This document shows positions 28,097-37,307 of a stretch of DNA of 42,774 bases, piece after piece. A program made the translations under genes and the position numbers. Every line of letters starts with the position of its first letter. Within the stretch, counting starts at the first letter, position 1. Origin of the DNA: Rheinheimera lutimaris. GTDB lineage: Bacteria > Pseudomonadota > Gammaproteobacteria > Enterobacterales > Alteromonadaceae. A model generated the notes under the pieces. It made no database searches and had not been told where the DNA came from. It saw only the letters and a program-made list of their open reading frames with translations. The DNA lies in NCBI RefSeq assembly GCF_013283795.1, contig NZ_JABSOD010000026.1, positions 1 through 42,774 on the forward strand, in the 5' to 3' direction.

Positions 28097-28561
28097 CTAC
28101 TTATCAAAGCTGACTTCGATATGCACCTTGCCAAAATCCGAATCAAACGGCATTAAAATCTTAGCGCCTTCAGATTTATGCGAAATAGTATGGTTTTTAC
28201 CGGATACCACTACCGGGGTGGCCATGGTGAAGTCGTAGCCTTTCTCGCCCAGCACGCGTTTGGCACCGCCGGTAACCATATTGGTGATTTCACCGACCAT
28301 GTCGGTAACGTCGGCCGTAATGCCTTTTGGCCGCTCACCGAGCATACGAAACATAATTTCTACCGCCAGTGACTCTTCAAAGGTAATAGAAAACGAGCCT
28401 TTGGTTTGCGGGCTTACCATACCAATTAAGCCGGATACGTCGCCGCGGGCCACTTCATCCTTTTTAATTCTGGGTTGCCCCGGAACAATAGTGGTATTGG
28501 CCATGGTGCTGAGCACATTTACTAACGAAGATAAAAACGGGTTTATAAATTCAACATTCAT
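28097..28561 (-). CDS. cheX: CheX-type chemotaxis phosphatase
   Basis: A 154-residue cytoplasmic protein of the CheC/CheX/FliY phosphatase family, which dephosphorylates CheY-P. The catalytic signature D-xxx-E-xx-N is present as 'DMVGEITNMVTGG' (D87, E91, N94), followed about 21 residues later by the conserved Pro ('MATPVVV'). The N-terminus 'MNVEFINPFLSSLVNVL' is also typical of CheX. I start at the ATG at 28561, which has an AGG site; an in-frame TTG lies 15 bases upstream. It is an orphan, away from any che cluster in this window, though motX is 8 kb away. Confidence 0.86.
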   Translation of the reverse strand: MNVEFINPFLSSLVNVLSTMANTTIVPGQPRIKKDEVARGDVSGLIGMVSPQTKGSFSITFEESLAVEIMFRMLGERPKGITADVTDMVGEITNMVTGGAKRVLGEKGYDFTMATPVVVSGKNHTISHKSEGAKILMPFDSDFGKVHIEVSFDK

Positions 28562-28661
28562 GTCAATGCCTATCAAAGAAAACGAAACACAGGATAAAGC
28601 TTGCTTAAGAGTAGAAATATTTTAGTAAATGCACAAGCCATAGCGTTGTTTTTAGTAAGGT

Positions 28662-29102
28662 TTATTCAGCGACTTTACAATTGGCACAAAGGCCATGCGC
28701 TTCAATGGTTTGATGTTTAATAACAAAACCATGTGTTACTGCCTGACGGTTGAACTCTTCTTGCAGTAAGCTTGAGTGTAACTCGGTTACGTTACCACAT
28801 TGGTCACAGATCAACAGCTGCGCCGGATGATGCTGGCCGAAATGATGACAGAGTAAAAAGGCATTGCTGGACTCTATTTTATGAATAAAGCCTTGCTCGG
28901 TAAGAAACTCCAGTGCACGGTAAACCGTGGCAGGCTTAGCGCCGGGTTCAGTTTGCTTTAACTGTTCCAGCAATTCATAAGCACCGATACCACCATTAAG
29001 ATTGGCCAGCAGTCGAAACACTTTTTCGCGTATTGATGTAAAGCGGGCGCCGTTATTTTCACAAATAACGCGGGCGCGGTTAACCAGAGTTTCCGTCGAC
29101 AT
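28662..29102 (-). CDS. zur: Zinc uptake regulator Zur (Fur family)
   Basis: Zur represses zinc-uptake genes when zinc is plentiful. The 146-residue protein resembles E. coli Zur along its length: 'GARFTSIREKVFRLL', the DNA-recognition 'GAKPATVYRALEFLTEQGFIHKIES', 'FLLCHHF', the structural-zinc pairs 'CDQCG' and 'CANC', and the Zur-specific 'IEAHGLC'. AGGAG lies 6 bases before the ATG. A Zur-box-like site is seen before the MerC-like gene at 1518-1536; no clear box is seen before zur itself. Confidence 0.92.
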   Translation of the reverse strand: MSTETLVNRARVICENNGARFTSIREKVFRLLANLNGGIGAYELLEQLKQTEPGAKPATVYRALEFLTEQGFIHKIESSNAFLLCHHFGQHHPAQLLICDQCGNVTELHSSLLQEEFNRQAVTHGFVIKHQTIEAHGLCANCKVAE

Positions 29103-29186
29103 TGTCAGCTCCTGTCAGCAGTTACCGGCAGTGTAACATATCAGCCGCCAACTGCCACACAGTCGCGATAGCTAAAACAACAGCCG

Positions 29187-29399
29187 TTACAAACGGTTGA
29201 TCTGATCTTTAAGCTGATACGATTTATCGGTGACAATGCTTTCCAGCGTGGCAATACGTTGTTTCAGTTTTTCCTGCTCAGCTTTGAGTTGCTCTAATTC
29301 TGCGCTGCCCGCTTTGCCCTTATTATCGTTGTATACCTTAAAGGCCGATAATCCTATACCGCCGATAATGGCCAGTGCTGCTATTTCAAAAGGTCCCAT
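29187..29399 (-). CDS. PspB-like small membrane protein with coiled coil
   Basis: A 70-residue protein with one N-terminal membrane helix ('FEIAALAIIGGIGLSAFKVY') and a charged coiled coil of about 40 residues. 'KQRIATLESIVTDKSYQLKDQI' resembles the PspB C-terminus 'RERIQALESILDAEHPNWRD', so it may be a PspB relative, the inner-membrane partner in envelope stress sensing. No pspA or pspC is nearby, so an unrelated small membrane protein is possible. AGGAG before the ATG supports translation. It is 84 bases upstream of zur on the same strand. Confidence 0.65.
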   Translation of the reverse strand: MGPFEIAALAIIGGIGLSAFKVYNDNKGKAGSAELEQLKAEQEKLKQRIATLESIVTDKSYQLKDQINRL

Positions 29400-29467
29400 T
29401 GTGTACTCCTGTTATTCTTTGTATTAGTTTGACCACGCTATCTGCAACTCAGGTTTGCAAATCAGAT

Positions 29468-29521
29468 GCCAATTAACAATATGTTTATATATCAATATAT
29501 TGAGTTGCACGCTTAATTGGC
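29468..29521. repeat. Inverted repeat in the divergent tadA promoter region
   Basis: GCCAATTAA (29468-29476) and TTAATTGGC (29513-29521) are perfect complements, 36 bases apart, and CAATAT (29477-29482) and ATATTG (29497-29502) pair inside them. The AT-rich centre lies between two divergent genes and could be an operator or promoter structure. Confidence 0.4.
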
Positions 29522-29611
29522 GAAAACAACAAACGCACAAAAGTTTAGCTAAATTCACCAGAATATAGTGGTAAACTCAACGGCTATTCCAGCAATTAAT
29601 TGTAAGCCGTT

Positions 29612-30097
29612 ATGACTGATGACGATTGGATGCGACAGGCTATCAGGTTAGCAGCCAAAGCAGAACAGCAAGGCGAGGTACCGGTAGGCGCCTTACTGGT
29701 GAAAGACAATAAAGTGCTTGGCGAAGGCTGGAACCAGATGATTAGCCTGAATGACCCTTCAGCACATGCTGAAATGCAGGCAATACGCGCCGCTGCAACT
29801 AACATGGGTAACTACCGTTTGCCGGATTGCACCTTATACGTGACACTGGAACCTTGCAGTATGTGCGCCGGGTTAATGGTACACAGCCGCATTAAGCGGC
29901 TGGTGTTTGGTACTACAGACATAAAAACCGGCGCGGCAGGCTCGGTATTAAACCTTGTGCAGCAGCCACAGTTTAACCATCAGCTTGAGGTAGTGCAGGG
30001 CGTGTTAGCCACAGAATGTGCCACCCAGTTATCGGCGTTTTTTCAGCGCCGGCGCAGGGAGCAAAAGGCGGCTAAACAGGCTCGTCTGTCTGATTAA
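29612..30097 (+). CDS. tadA: tRNA-specific adenosine deaminase
   Basis: TadA converts A34 to inosine in tRNA-Arg(ACG). The 161-residue protein has the zinc deaminase motifs HAE (H52, E54) and 'EPCSMCAG' (C82, C85), plus 'VPVGALLV' and 'KRLVFGTTDIKTGAAGSV'. Length is normal. Order tadA, then mltF on the other strand, then purL, matches E. coli. The last 26 bases overlap the candidate small gene on the opposite strand. Confidence 0.95.
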   Translation: MTDDDWMRQAIRLAAKAEQQGEVPVGALLVKDNKVLGEGWNQMISLNDPSAHAEMQAIRAAATNMGNYRLPDCTLYVTLEPCSMCAGLMVHSRIKRLVFGTTDIKTGAAGSVLNLVQQPQFNHQLEVVQGVLATECATQLSAFFQRRRREQKAAKQARLSD

Positions 30098-30233
30098 AAA
30101 AGCTCAGGTAGTGCCGGCGACGTTGATGCAATTTAGCCACAGCGATATGGCGTTTTATCCGTCGTCTGCTGGCTGCAACATCAACCAGCCGGCGGCGCAG
30201 GCTGCTTAGCCGCGGTTTTTTACGTTTTAACAT
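30072..30233 (-). CDS. Possible small very basic protein (53 residues)
   Basis: An open frame from ATG (30233) to TAG (30072). About a third of the residues are Arg, Lys or His: it starts MLKRKKPRLSSLRRRL, continues with 'SRRRIKRHIAVAKLHQRRRH', and ends 'FFNQTDEPV'. AAGAGA before the ATG is a modest binding site. It lies 55 bases after mltF on the same strand, so it could be the last gene of that transcript. The pattern suggests an RNA- or ribosome-binding protein, but composition alone cannot prove it is expressed. No family is recognised. Confidence 0.4.
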   Translation of the reverse strand: MLKRKKPRLSSLRRRLVDVAASRRRIKRHIAVAKLHQRRRHYLSFFNQTDEPV

Positions 30234-30288
30234 AGCATCTCTTACTCAGTTAACTATGCCTGTACTATGGGCTTGTCGTGACAAACTT

Positions 30289-31737
30289 TCAAGCACCCGG
30301 CTGTGTGCCGGCTGGCGGATTGTCCGGCAAGTTTTCGGTACCCAGTTGCTCAGACAACCGCTGTTTTTGCTGCTCTAAGCGTTGCTCAGCCTGTTGGCGT
30401 TCATCAACCCAGAGTAAGGTGTCATAGTAGCGACGGATGTTTTCTACGTAACTAACGGCTTCATCACCACGGGCATAACCGTATTTGGTAGTTTGATACA
30501 CGCTTTTTTGCCGCAATAACGGCAGACGCTGTTTAACGTCGAGCCATTTATCCGGGTCAGCGCCCTGCTGCTGGGTAATAATACGTGCATCTTCAACATG
30601 GCCCCAACCCACATTGTAAGCCGCCAGTGCAAACCAGAGCCGGTCCGGCATGCCAATACGCTCTGGTATGCGCGTTACTAACCGGTGCAGATAGCGGCTG
30701 CCGCCGCGGATACTTTGCTCGGGGTCAAGCCGGCTGGCAACGCCCATTTGCTGCGCGGTAGGCAGAGTCAGCATCATCAGACCGCGCACTCCTGTGGGGC
30801 TTTTGGCTTTAGGATTCCAGTGCGACTCCTGATAACTCAGCGCCGCCAATAAACGCCAGTCCAGTTCGCCGGCATAATGTACAAACCAATGTTTAAATTT
30901 CGGCAAACCGGTTTCTATGGCTTCAATATATGCCAGCGTATCGACATAATCGAATTGCTGCACATGGCCAAAATAGCGATCTTCCAACGCAATAAGTTCG
31001 CCGCTTTGATACATGGTGCCGAAAAATTCTATTAACACCGCATACAGTGAGTCATCAGTGTTATCGGCCAGCAGCCAACTCACCGGCAGATTATCCCTGA
31101 CAGTAAAGGCAATGCTCAGATTGGGATAAAAGCGCCGGTTCAGCGCCAACTGATTTGAGTCTGTGATGGTGTAGGCAATATTACCGTCGATAACCTGCTG
31201 CAGAATTTCGTCGGCATCCAGTGTCGGGTGTTGTTGCCAGTCTAATCCGGGGTGCTCTGCACTAAGCTGTTGCAGGGTTTCGGCGTGGCTGCTGTCTTTT
31301 ACCACGACTATGCTGTCGGTTACTTCGTCCAGGCTGCGTGGCCAACTGTTACCTTGCTTAAATACCAGCACTTCGTTGATCCAGCGGTAAGCGGGGGAGG
31401 CACGATACATACCGCGGCGCTGTCCGGTCAACGTTAAACCGCCGGCAATGTAGTCAACCTGGCCGTTTTGCAGTTTGTGCAGTAACTCGTCCAGGTGATA
31501 ACTGGGAAAAAGTGCTAATTCGACGCCAAGTTTATCTGCCAGCGCCTGGCTGAGCTCCAGCTCAAAACCCGTAGGGCCATCAACGCCGACATAATAGCTG
31601 GTAGGGCCGTGCAGTATGCCAACCTTTATTTTATCGCGTTGATATATATCATAAAGCTGGCTTTGTGTTGGCTCGGGTGTACAACCTGCGAGGCAGAGCA
31701 ACAACACTAACCAGGCCAAACTTTTCTGCATCCGCAT
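30289..31737 (-). CDS. mltF: Membrane-bound lytic murein transglycosylase F
   Basis: MltF cuts peptidoglycan glycan strands, leaving 1,6-anhydroMurNAc. The 482-residue lipoprotein has the lipobox LAGC at residues 16-19, an ABC-type solute-binding-like domain (about residues 35-265, 'IKVGILHGPTSYYVG', 'GFELELSQALADKLGV') and a C-terminal lysozyme-like SLT domain with catalytic E304 in 'LSYQESHWNP' and 'SPTGVRGLMMLTLPTA'. The tail after 460 is Gln/Pro-rich. The neighbours tadA and purL are the conserved ones. A second Met two codons in could also be the start. Confidence 0.94.
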   Translation of the reverse strand: MRMQKSLAWLVLLLCLAGCTPEPTQSQLYDIYQRDKIKVGILHGPTSYYVGVDGPTGFELELSQALADKLGVELALFPSYHLDELLHKLQNGQVDYIAGGLTLTGQRRGMYRASPAYRWINEVLVFKQGNSWPRSLDEVTDSIVVVKDSSHAETLQQLSAEHPGLDWQQHPTLDADEILQQVIDGNIAYTITDSNQLALNRRFYPNLSIAFTVRDNLPVSWLLADNTDDSLYAVLIEFFGTMYQSGELIALEDRYFGHVQQFDYVDTLAYIEAIETGLPKFKHWFVHYAGELDWRLLAALSYQESHWNPKAKSPTGVRGLMMLTLPTAQQMGVASRLDPEQSIRGGSRYLHRLVTRIPERIGMPDRLWFALAAYNVGWGHVEDARIITQQQGADPDKWLDVKQRLPLLRQKSVYQTTKYGYARGDEAVSYVENIRRYYDTLLWVDERQQAEQRLEQQKQRLSEQLGTENLPDNPPAGTQPGA

Positions 31738-31884
31738 CCATCCGTTACTGCTTAATCTGCGCTGTTATAGCAAACTTCTGTCGTTACGTCAGTGTTTACT
31801 CATACCACTTAGGCAGAAATTTCTTTATAATGGCGCGCCTGTTTCAGGTTCCATCGTCGTTCAACCCACGGGAAAAGAAAGCCT

Positions 31885-34800
31885 ATGTTGATCCTGCGTG
31901 GTGCGCCAGCACTGTCCGAATTCAGAATTCAAAAGTTACTCGACCAATGCGCCCAAAGTGGCTTAACCATCAGCGGTATTTATGCTGAGTTTATGCACTT
32001 TGCTGATGTCAGCAGCGCCTTGACTGACGCACAACAGCAAACGCTGGATAAACTGTTAACTTATGGTCCGGCTATCGCCAGCCACGAGCCTCACGGCCAG
32101 TTAATTCTGGTTACGCCACGGCCGGGCACCATTTCGCCCTGGTCATCTAAAGCGACAGATATTGCCCGTAACTGTGGTTTAACGCCGGTGTCGCGTTTAG
32201 AGCGCGGTATTACCTACTATATTGAAGCCGCCACCAGCTTAACCACAGCACAGCTGCAGCAGGTTGCTGCCTTACTGCATGACCGCATGATGGAAGCGGT
32301 GTTTACGGAGTTAACGCAAGCGCAGGCTTTATTTACCAAAGCTGAGCCTGCAATGCTTAGCTCAGTGGATATTAAAAACGGTGGCCGTGCTGCGCTGGCT
32401 GCGGCCAATATCGACATGGGCCTGGCGCTGGCCGATGATGAAATAGATTATCTGTTTGATAACTTTACTGCGCTGGGGCGTAACCCAAACGACATCGAAC
32501 TGTATATGTTTGCCCAGGCAAACTCTGAGCATTGCCGGCACAAAATTTTTAATGCTGACTGGACTATCGATGGTGTTAAACAGCCGAAATCGCTGTTTAA
32601 GATGATTAAAAACACCTTTGAGCAAACACCGGATTATGTGTTGTCAGCCTATAAAGACAACGCAGCGGTAATGGAAGGTTCTACCGCCGGGCGCTTTTTT
32701 GCCCAGCCGGGTAACCTGACGTATCAGTATCACCATGAGCCTATTCATGTACTGATGAAGGTAGAAACCCATAACCACCCCACCGCTATTTCACCTTACC
32801 CGGGCGCGGCAACCGGCTCTGGCGGTGAAATTCGCGACGAAGGTGCTACCGGTGTTGGCTCTAAACCTAAAGCCGGTTTAGTTGGTTTTTCGGTGTCTAA
32901 TTTACGTATTCCGGGTTTTGAACAGCCGTGGGAAACCGATTTTGGTAAGCCGGATCGTATCGTATCGGCGCTGGATATTATGCTTGAAGGCCCGCTGGGC
33001 GGCGCGGCCTTTAACAATGAATTTGGCCGGCCGGCAATTAACGGTTATTTCCGTACCTATGAAGAAAAAGTGCCTAGTCATAACGGCGACGAAGTTCGCG
33101 GTTACCATAAGCCGATTATGTTGGCCGGTGGTTTGGGTAATATCCGTGCCGAGCACGTACAAAAAGGCGATTTGCCGGTAGGTGCGAAGTTAGTGGTATT
33201 GGGCGGCCCGGCGATGAATATTGGCCTGGGTGGCGGCGCGGCATCCTCTATGGCGTCTGGTCAATCAGCAGAAGATTTAGACTTCGCTTCAGTACAGCGC
33301 GAGAACCCGGAAATTGAACGCCGTTGTCAGGAAGTAATCGACCGCTGCTGGCAATTGGGTGACGACAATCCGATCGTATTTATCCACGACGTTGGCGCCG
33401 GTGGTTTATCTAATGCCTTCCCTGAGCTGGTAAACGACGGTGGTGTCGGTGGTAAGTTTGAACTGCGCAATGTGCCGAACGATGAACCGGGTATGTCGCC
33501 GCTGCAAATTTGGTGCAATGAGTCACAAGAGCGTTATGTGATGGCGATACCGGCGGATAAAATGCCGGTATTCGAGCAAATTTGTAAGCGTGAGCGTGCC
33601 CCTTTTGCTGTGGTGGGTGAAGCTACCGGCGATCAGCATTTAACCCTGAGCGACAGCCACTTTGGCAGCACTCCAATAGATTTACCGCTAAATGTATTAC
33701 TGGGTAAAGCGCCGAAAATGCACCGCGATGTACAAAGCGTGCAAACCGCGGGTAAAGCGTTAGATTTAGCCGGCGTAACGGTAAAAGACGCCGCCGAGCG
33801 TTTACTGCGTTTACCGGCGATTGCAGAAAAAACCTTTTTGGTGACCATTGGCGATCGCAGTGTTACCGGTTTGGTAGCGCGTGATCAGATGGTTGGCCCC
33901 TGGCAGGTACCGGTAGCTAACTGTGGTGTTACTGCGGCCAGCTACGACACTTACCATGGTGAAGCTATGGCAATGGGCGAACGCACGCCGGTGGCACTGC
34001 TCGACTTTGCTGCCTCAGCCCGGTTAGCGGTGGCAGAAGCTATTACTAACATCGCTGCGACTGATATTGGTGAATTAAAACGCGTTAAGTTATCGGCAAA
34101 CTGGATGGCCGCGGCCGGTCATCCGGGTGAAGACGCCGGTTTATATGCAGCGGTGAAAGCCATAGGCGAAGAGCTGTGCCCGGCACTGGAAGTGACTATT
34201 CCGGTGGGTAAAGACTCGATGTCGATGAAAACCAAGTGGCAGCAAAACGGCGCTGAACATGCCGTTACCTCGCCGTTGTCGTTGGTGATCACCGCTTTTG
34301 CCCGGGTAGAAGATATCCGCAAAACGGTCACGCCACAGTTGCGCACCGATAAAGGCGACACCAGCCTGTTGTTAATCGACTTAGGCCAGGGCCAGAACCG
34401 TTTGGGTGCGTCCTGTTTAGCTCAGGTTTATAAGCAACTGGGCCAAACGCCGGTCGATTTAGACAGCCCTGAACTGCTGATTAACTTCTTTAATGCGCTG
34501 CAACAGTTAACGCGTGAACAAAAACTGCTGGCCTATCATGACCGCTCAGACGGTGGTTTATTTGTTACCCTGGCCGAAATGGCCTTTGCCGGTAAAGCCG
34601 GAGTGCGTGCCGACATCAGTGCCCTGGGCGCAGATGATATGGCGGTACTTTACAGCGAAGAGCCGGGCGCGGTGATCCAGGTAAGCAACAGCGAACTTGA
34701 GTACGTCAAGCAAGTGCTGGCACAGTATCAATTGGCCACTTGCAGCCATGTTATCGGTAGCGTAAGCACTGCAGACGAGTTGGTATTCAGCCGTGGCGAT

Positions 34801-35778
34801 AAGCTGGTGTTAAGCGACAGCCGCACTCGTTTACGTTGTATCTGGGCGGAAACAACTTACCAAATGCAGGCGCTGCGGGATAACCCGGAGGGGGCTAAAC
34901 AGGAGTTTGCCGCTAAAGCCGATGCCGCCGATCCTGGTCTGAATGTAAAACTCAGCTTTGATATCAACGAAGATGTTGCCGCGCCGTTTATCCTTAAAGG
35001 TGCCGCACCTAAAGTGGCTATTTTGCGCGAGCAGGGCGTTAACTCGCATGTTGAGATGGCGGCGGCGTTTAACCGTGCCGGCTTTACTGCTGTTGACGTA
35101 CATATGAGCGATATTTTAGCCGGTCGCGCTAAGCTGAGTGATTTTAACGGCTTAGTTGCTTGTGGCGGTTTCTCTTACGGTGACGTACTGGGCGCCGGCG
35201 AAGGCTGGGCTAAATCTGTGCTGTTTAACGACATTGCCAGACAGCAGTTTGCTGAGTTTTTTGCGCGCCAAAGCACCTTCTCGCTGGGGGTGTGTAACGG
35301 CTGTCAAATGATGTCTAACTTAAAGAGCCTGATCCCTGGCGCTGAGCTGTGGCCACACTTTGTCCGCAACAAATCTGAGCGCTTTGAAGCCCGTTTCAGC
35401 CAGGTTGAAATTCAGCAAAGCCCGTCGCTGTTGTTTAGCGGTATGGCTGGCTCACGCATGCCTATCGCCGTATCGCACGGTGAAGGCCATGCTGAATTTG
35501 CCAGCAACGAAGCCTTTATGAAAGCCAACCATAGCGGCACAGTAGCGATGCGTTTTATTGACCACTACGGCAAGGTGACCGAGCAATATCCGCATAACCC
35601 GAATGGCTCTGCCGCCGGTATCACCTCGTTAACCACCACCGATGGCCGGGTAACCATTATGATGCCGCACCCGGAGCGGGTATTCCGCGCTGTGGCTAAC
35701 TCCTGGCAGCCGGATGGCTGGCAGGAAGACAGCCCGTGGATGCGGATGTTCCGCAATGCCCGTGTCTGGTTAGGTTAA
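31885..35778 (+). CDS. purL: Phosphoribosylformylglycinamidine synthase
   Basis: PurL converts FGAR, glutamine and ATP to FGAM in purine synthesis. The 1297-residue form is the large gammaproteobacterial type with all domains fused: PurS-like N-terminus, linker, two AIRS-type ATPase halves ('[12 protein letters not shown]', '[29 protein letters not shown]', split; '[15 protein letters not shown]'; '[10 protein letters not shown]') and a glutaminase domain with nucleophile C1137 in 'GVCNGCQMM' and 'MPHPERVFR'. TATAAT at 31826-31831 is a good -10; no PurR box of the E. coli type is seen. A terminator follows. Confidence 0.97.
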   Translation: MLILRGAPALSEFRIQKLLDQCAQSGLTISGIYAEFMHFADVSSALTDAQQQTLDKLLTYGPAIASHEPHGQLILVTPRPGTISPWSSKATDIARNCGLTPVSRLERGITYYIEAATSLTTAQLQQVAALLHDRMMEAVFTELTQAQALFTKAEPAMLSSVDIKNGGRAALAAANIDMGLALADDEIDYLFDNFTALGRNPNDIELYMFAQANSEHCRHKIFNADWTIDGVKQPKSLFKMIKNTFEQTPDYVLSAYKDNAAVMEGSTAGRFFAQPGNLTYQYHHEPIHVLMKVETHNHPTAISPYPGAATGSGGEIRDEGATGVGSKPKAGLVGFSVSNLRIPGFEQPWETDFGKPDRIVSALDIMLEGPLGGAAFNNEFGRPAINGYFRTYEEKVPSHNGDEVRGYHKPIMLAGGLGNIRAEHVQKGDLPVGAKLVVLGGPAMNIGLGGGAASSMASGQSAEDLDFASVQRENPEIERRCQEVIDRCWQLGDDNPIVFIHDVGAGGLSNAFPELVNDGGVGGKFELRNVPNDEPGMSPLQIWCNESQERYVMAIPADKMPVFEQICKRERAPFAVVGEATGDQHLTLSDSHFGSTPIDLPLNVLLGKAPKMHRDVQSVQTAGKALDLAGVTVKDAAERLLRLPAIAEKTFLVTIGDRSVTGLVARDQMVGPWQVPVANCGVTAASYDTYHGEAMAMGERTPVALLDFAASARLAVAEAITNIAATDIGELKRVKLSANWMAAAGHPGEDAGLYAAVKAIGEELCPALEVTIPVGKDSMSMKTKWQQNGAEHAVTSPLSLVITAFARVEDIRKTVTPQLRTDKGDTSLLLIDLGQGQNRLGASCLAQVYKQLGQTPVDLDSPELLINFFNALQQLTREQKLLAYHDRSDGGLFVTLAEMAFAGKAGVRADISALGADDMAVLYSEEPGAVIQVSNSELEYVKQVLAQYQLATCSHVIGSVSTADELVFSRGDKLVLSDSRTRLRCIWAETTYQMQALRDNPEGAKQEFAAKADAADPGLNVKLSFDINEDVAAPFILKGAAPKVAILREQGVNSHVEMAAAFNRAGFTAVDVHMSDILAGRAKLSDFNGLVACGGFSYGDVLGAGEGWAKSVLFNDIARQQFAEFFARQSTFSLGVCNGCQMMSNLKSLIPGAELWPHFVRNKSERFEARFSQVEIQQSPSLLFSGMAGSRMPIAVSHGEGHAEFASNEAFMKANHSGTVAMRFIDHYGKVTEQYPHNPNGSAAGITSLTTTDGRVTIMMPHPERVFRAVANSWQPDGWQEDSPWMRMFRNARVWLG

Positions 35779-35791
35779 ACCACCACAACTG

Positions 35792-35822
35792 ACTAACCCT
35801 GCTACGGCAGGGTTAGTTTTTT
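35792..35822. terminator. Terminator of purL
   Basis: ACTAACCCTGC, a TACG loop and GCAGGGTTAGT pair over 11 bases, followed by T residues. Confidence 0.88.
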
Positions 35823-35942
35823 CCGCAGGGTTAATTCGTATCCGGCTGTTTTTAAGCTGTATTAAATTGCGGCAACGCCGCATTGCAGCAGCTACACTTA
35901 GTAACATTTTAGCTTACTGTCTTCCCGGTCACTGAGGTGGCT

Positions 35943-36752
35943 ATGCAAAAATCCGCGGTTATTACTTTACAACAAGCACTGCAGCTTAACGACGCCTATG
36001 TTGACGGTGCGCTGAATACTCAGACGCTGGCGGCATGCACACAATGGCTGCAGACAAACGGCGCGGCTGTGGCGGCGCTACACTGGCAAAGCTGGCCTTC
36101 ACAGCGTCAGGCTGTGTTATGCCTGCAACTGTGTTGCCGCCAGGCCGGAGTGAACCCGGGCGAGCCGGACGGCTGGTGGGGGCCGCAAACCGCTTACGCC
36201 GCTGAGCAGTTAGCTGCTGTGCAACAACAGGGTAAATTGCCACCGGCATGGCGTGACAGCTTTACCACCCCCGGCAACCCGAATCAGTGGCCGCTGGATA
36301 GAGAAGCTGAACTGCGGGCATTTTATGGCGAACCGGGCAGCCAGCTGGTTAAGCTGAGTTTGCCTTATCCGCTGCGGCTGGCATGGGATTTATCTACAAC
36401 GGTACTCAGCACCCAATGTCACAAAAAAGTGGCTGCCAGCCTGCAAAAGGTGTTAGAGCAGGTAGTGCTGTATTACGGCTTCGATGCCGTACAACAATTA
36501 CGGCTGGATTTATACGGTGGTGGCTTTAACCTGCGCGCCAAACGCGGCGGTAGTAGTTTATCTACCCACAGTTGGGGCATTGCTTTTGACTTTGACCCTG
36601 AGCACAATCAACTGAAATGGAACAGCAGCAAAGCGGCATTTGCCGGGCCGGATTATGCTTACTGGTGGCAGTGTTGGGAAGACGAGGGCTGGGTAAGTTT
36701 AGGCCGCAGCCGCAATTTTGATTGGATGCATGTGCAGGCTGCGCGCCTGTAG
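35943..36752 (+). CDS. M15-type peptidoglycan peptidase (DD- or LD-peptidase)
   Basis: A 269-residue protein without signal peptide. The C-terminal half carries the M15 zinc-peptidase pattern 'SSLSTHSWGIAFDFDP' (H-x6-D) and the final 'NFDWMHVQ' with the last His ligand, as in VanY-like and endolysin-type D-Ala/L-Ala peptidases. The N-terminal 90 residues ('LNTQTLAACTQWLQ', 'GVNPGEPDGWWGPQTAYA') look like a peptidoglycan-binding-type domain. GAGG precedes the ATG at 35943; a GTG 6 bases upstream is in frame. Without a signal peptide, its access to the wall is unclear; phage ancestry is possible, but no phage genes are around it. Confidence 0.78.
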   Translation: MQKSAVITLQQALQLNDAYVDGALNTQTLAACTQWLQTNGAAVAALHWQSWPSQRQAVLCLQLCCRQAGVNPGEPDGWWGPQTAYAAEQLAAVQQQGKLPPAWRDSFTTPGNPNQWPLDREAELRAFYGEPGSQLVKLSLPYPLRLAWDLSTTVLSTQCHKKVAASLQKVLEQVVLYYGFDAVQQLRLDLYGGGFNLRAKRGGSSLSTHSWGIAFDFDPEHNQLKWNSSKAAFAGPDYAYWWQCWEDEGWVSLGRSRNFDWMHVQAARL

Positions 36753-37307
36753 CAGAAAATTACAGTTAAGTTTGGATATTTTATTATATTTTAATAGCTT
36801 GCATAATAAGTAGTGATTATAAGCTCGCCCCTTTTTTCCAGGATGGCGAAAGCAGCTTTAATTTTGATCTGATAATTATCTAGCCTGATTGGCCTTGTAC
36901 GGCCTCCGGGTTAATAGCTATTTTTTGATTGCCGTCGAAAAATTCTATCACCATTGGAGCTCTGGATTTTTCTTAAAACTTATGACTTAAAACTGCCTTT
37001 AATTAAATGTTTTAGTGGTTTTGTAGGGCTTACACGTTAAATCTTAAGTAAATAACATCAACTCGTTCACTAACAATGAAAAAGCAACCTTACATATACT
37101 TATGAATTATATTATTTACAGTTGCCAAACTTAATTTAACTGTATTTTTTAATTTTTGTTTGAACAGTAACCCAATAGGTTGCTCGTCGTTCTTAATGCA
37201 GTTAAAAAACCACGCCCCCCACTAAAAAACCACGATTTTTACCACGTTTTGTTACTCGGTCCTGGTATAGGTTAGGTTGGATTTGTAACACTAGGGAATA
37301 TAATCGC
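36753..37307. other. 555-base AT-rich gap before the giant lipoprotein gene
   Basis: No gene longer than 25 codons is supported. The region is clearly more AT-rich than the DNA to its left, and the change continues into the next gene. It holds the direct repeats at 37203-37246, a minus-strand mini-frame at 36880-36954 that may be a remnant, and the upstream region of the lipoprotein gene. AGGGA at 37294-37298 region could be the ribosome binding site of that gene. Confidence 0.7.
37203..37246 (+). repeat. Spaced direct repeats TAAAAAACCACG
   Basis: TAAAAAACCACG occurs at 37203-37214 and again exactly 20 bases later at 37223-37234; a degenerate third unit ATTTTTACCACG follows at 37235-37246. 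Two helical turns between the first two units would place both on one face of the DNA, about 60-105 bases before the lipoprotein start. Confidence 0.5.

Noticed and set aside
29100..29150. Zur box in front of zur itself (autoregulation)
   Set aside because: ATGTTACACT on the minus strand resembles only a half-site; the second half does not match.
35943..36752. Prophage remnant because of the endolysin-like M15 peptidase
   Set aside because: No holin, structural, integrase or attachment sequences are nearby; M15 enzymes also occur as chromosomal genes.
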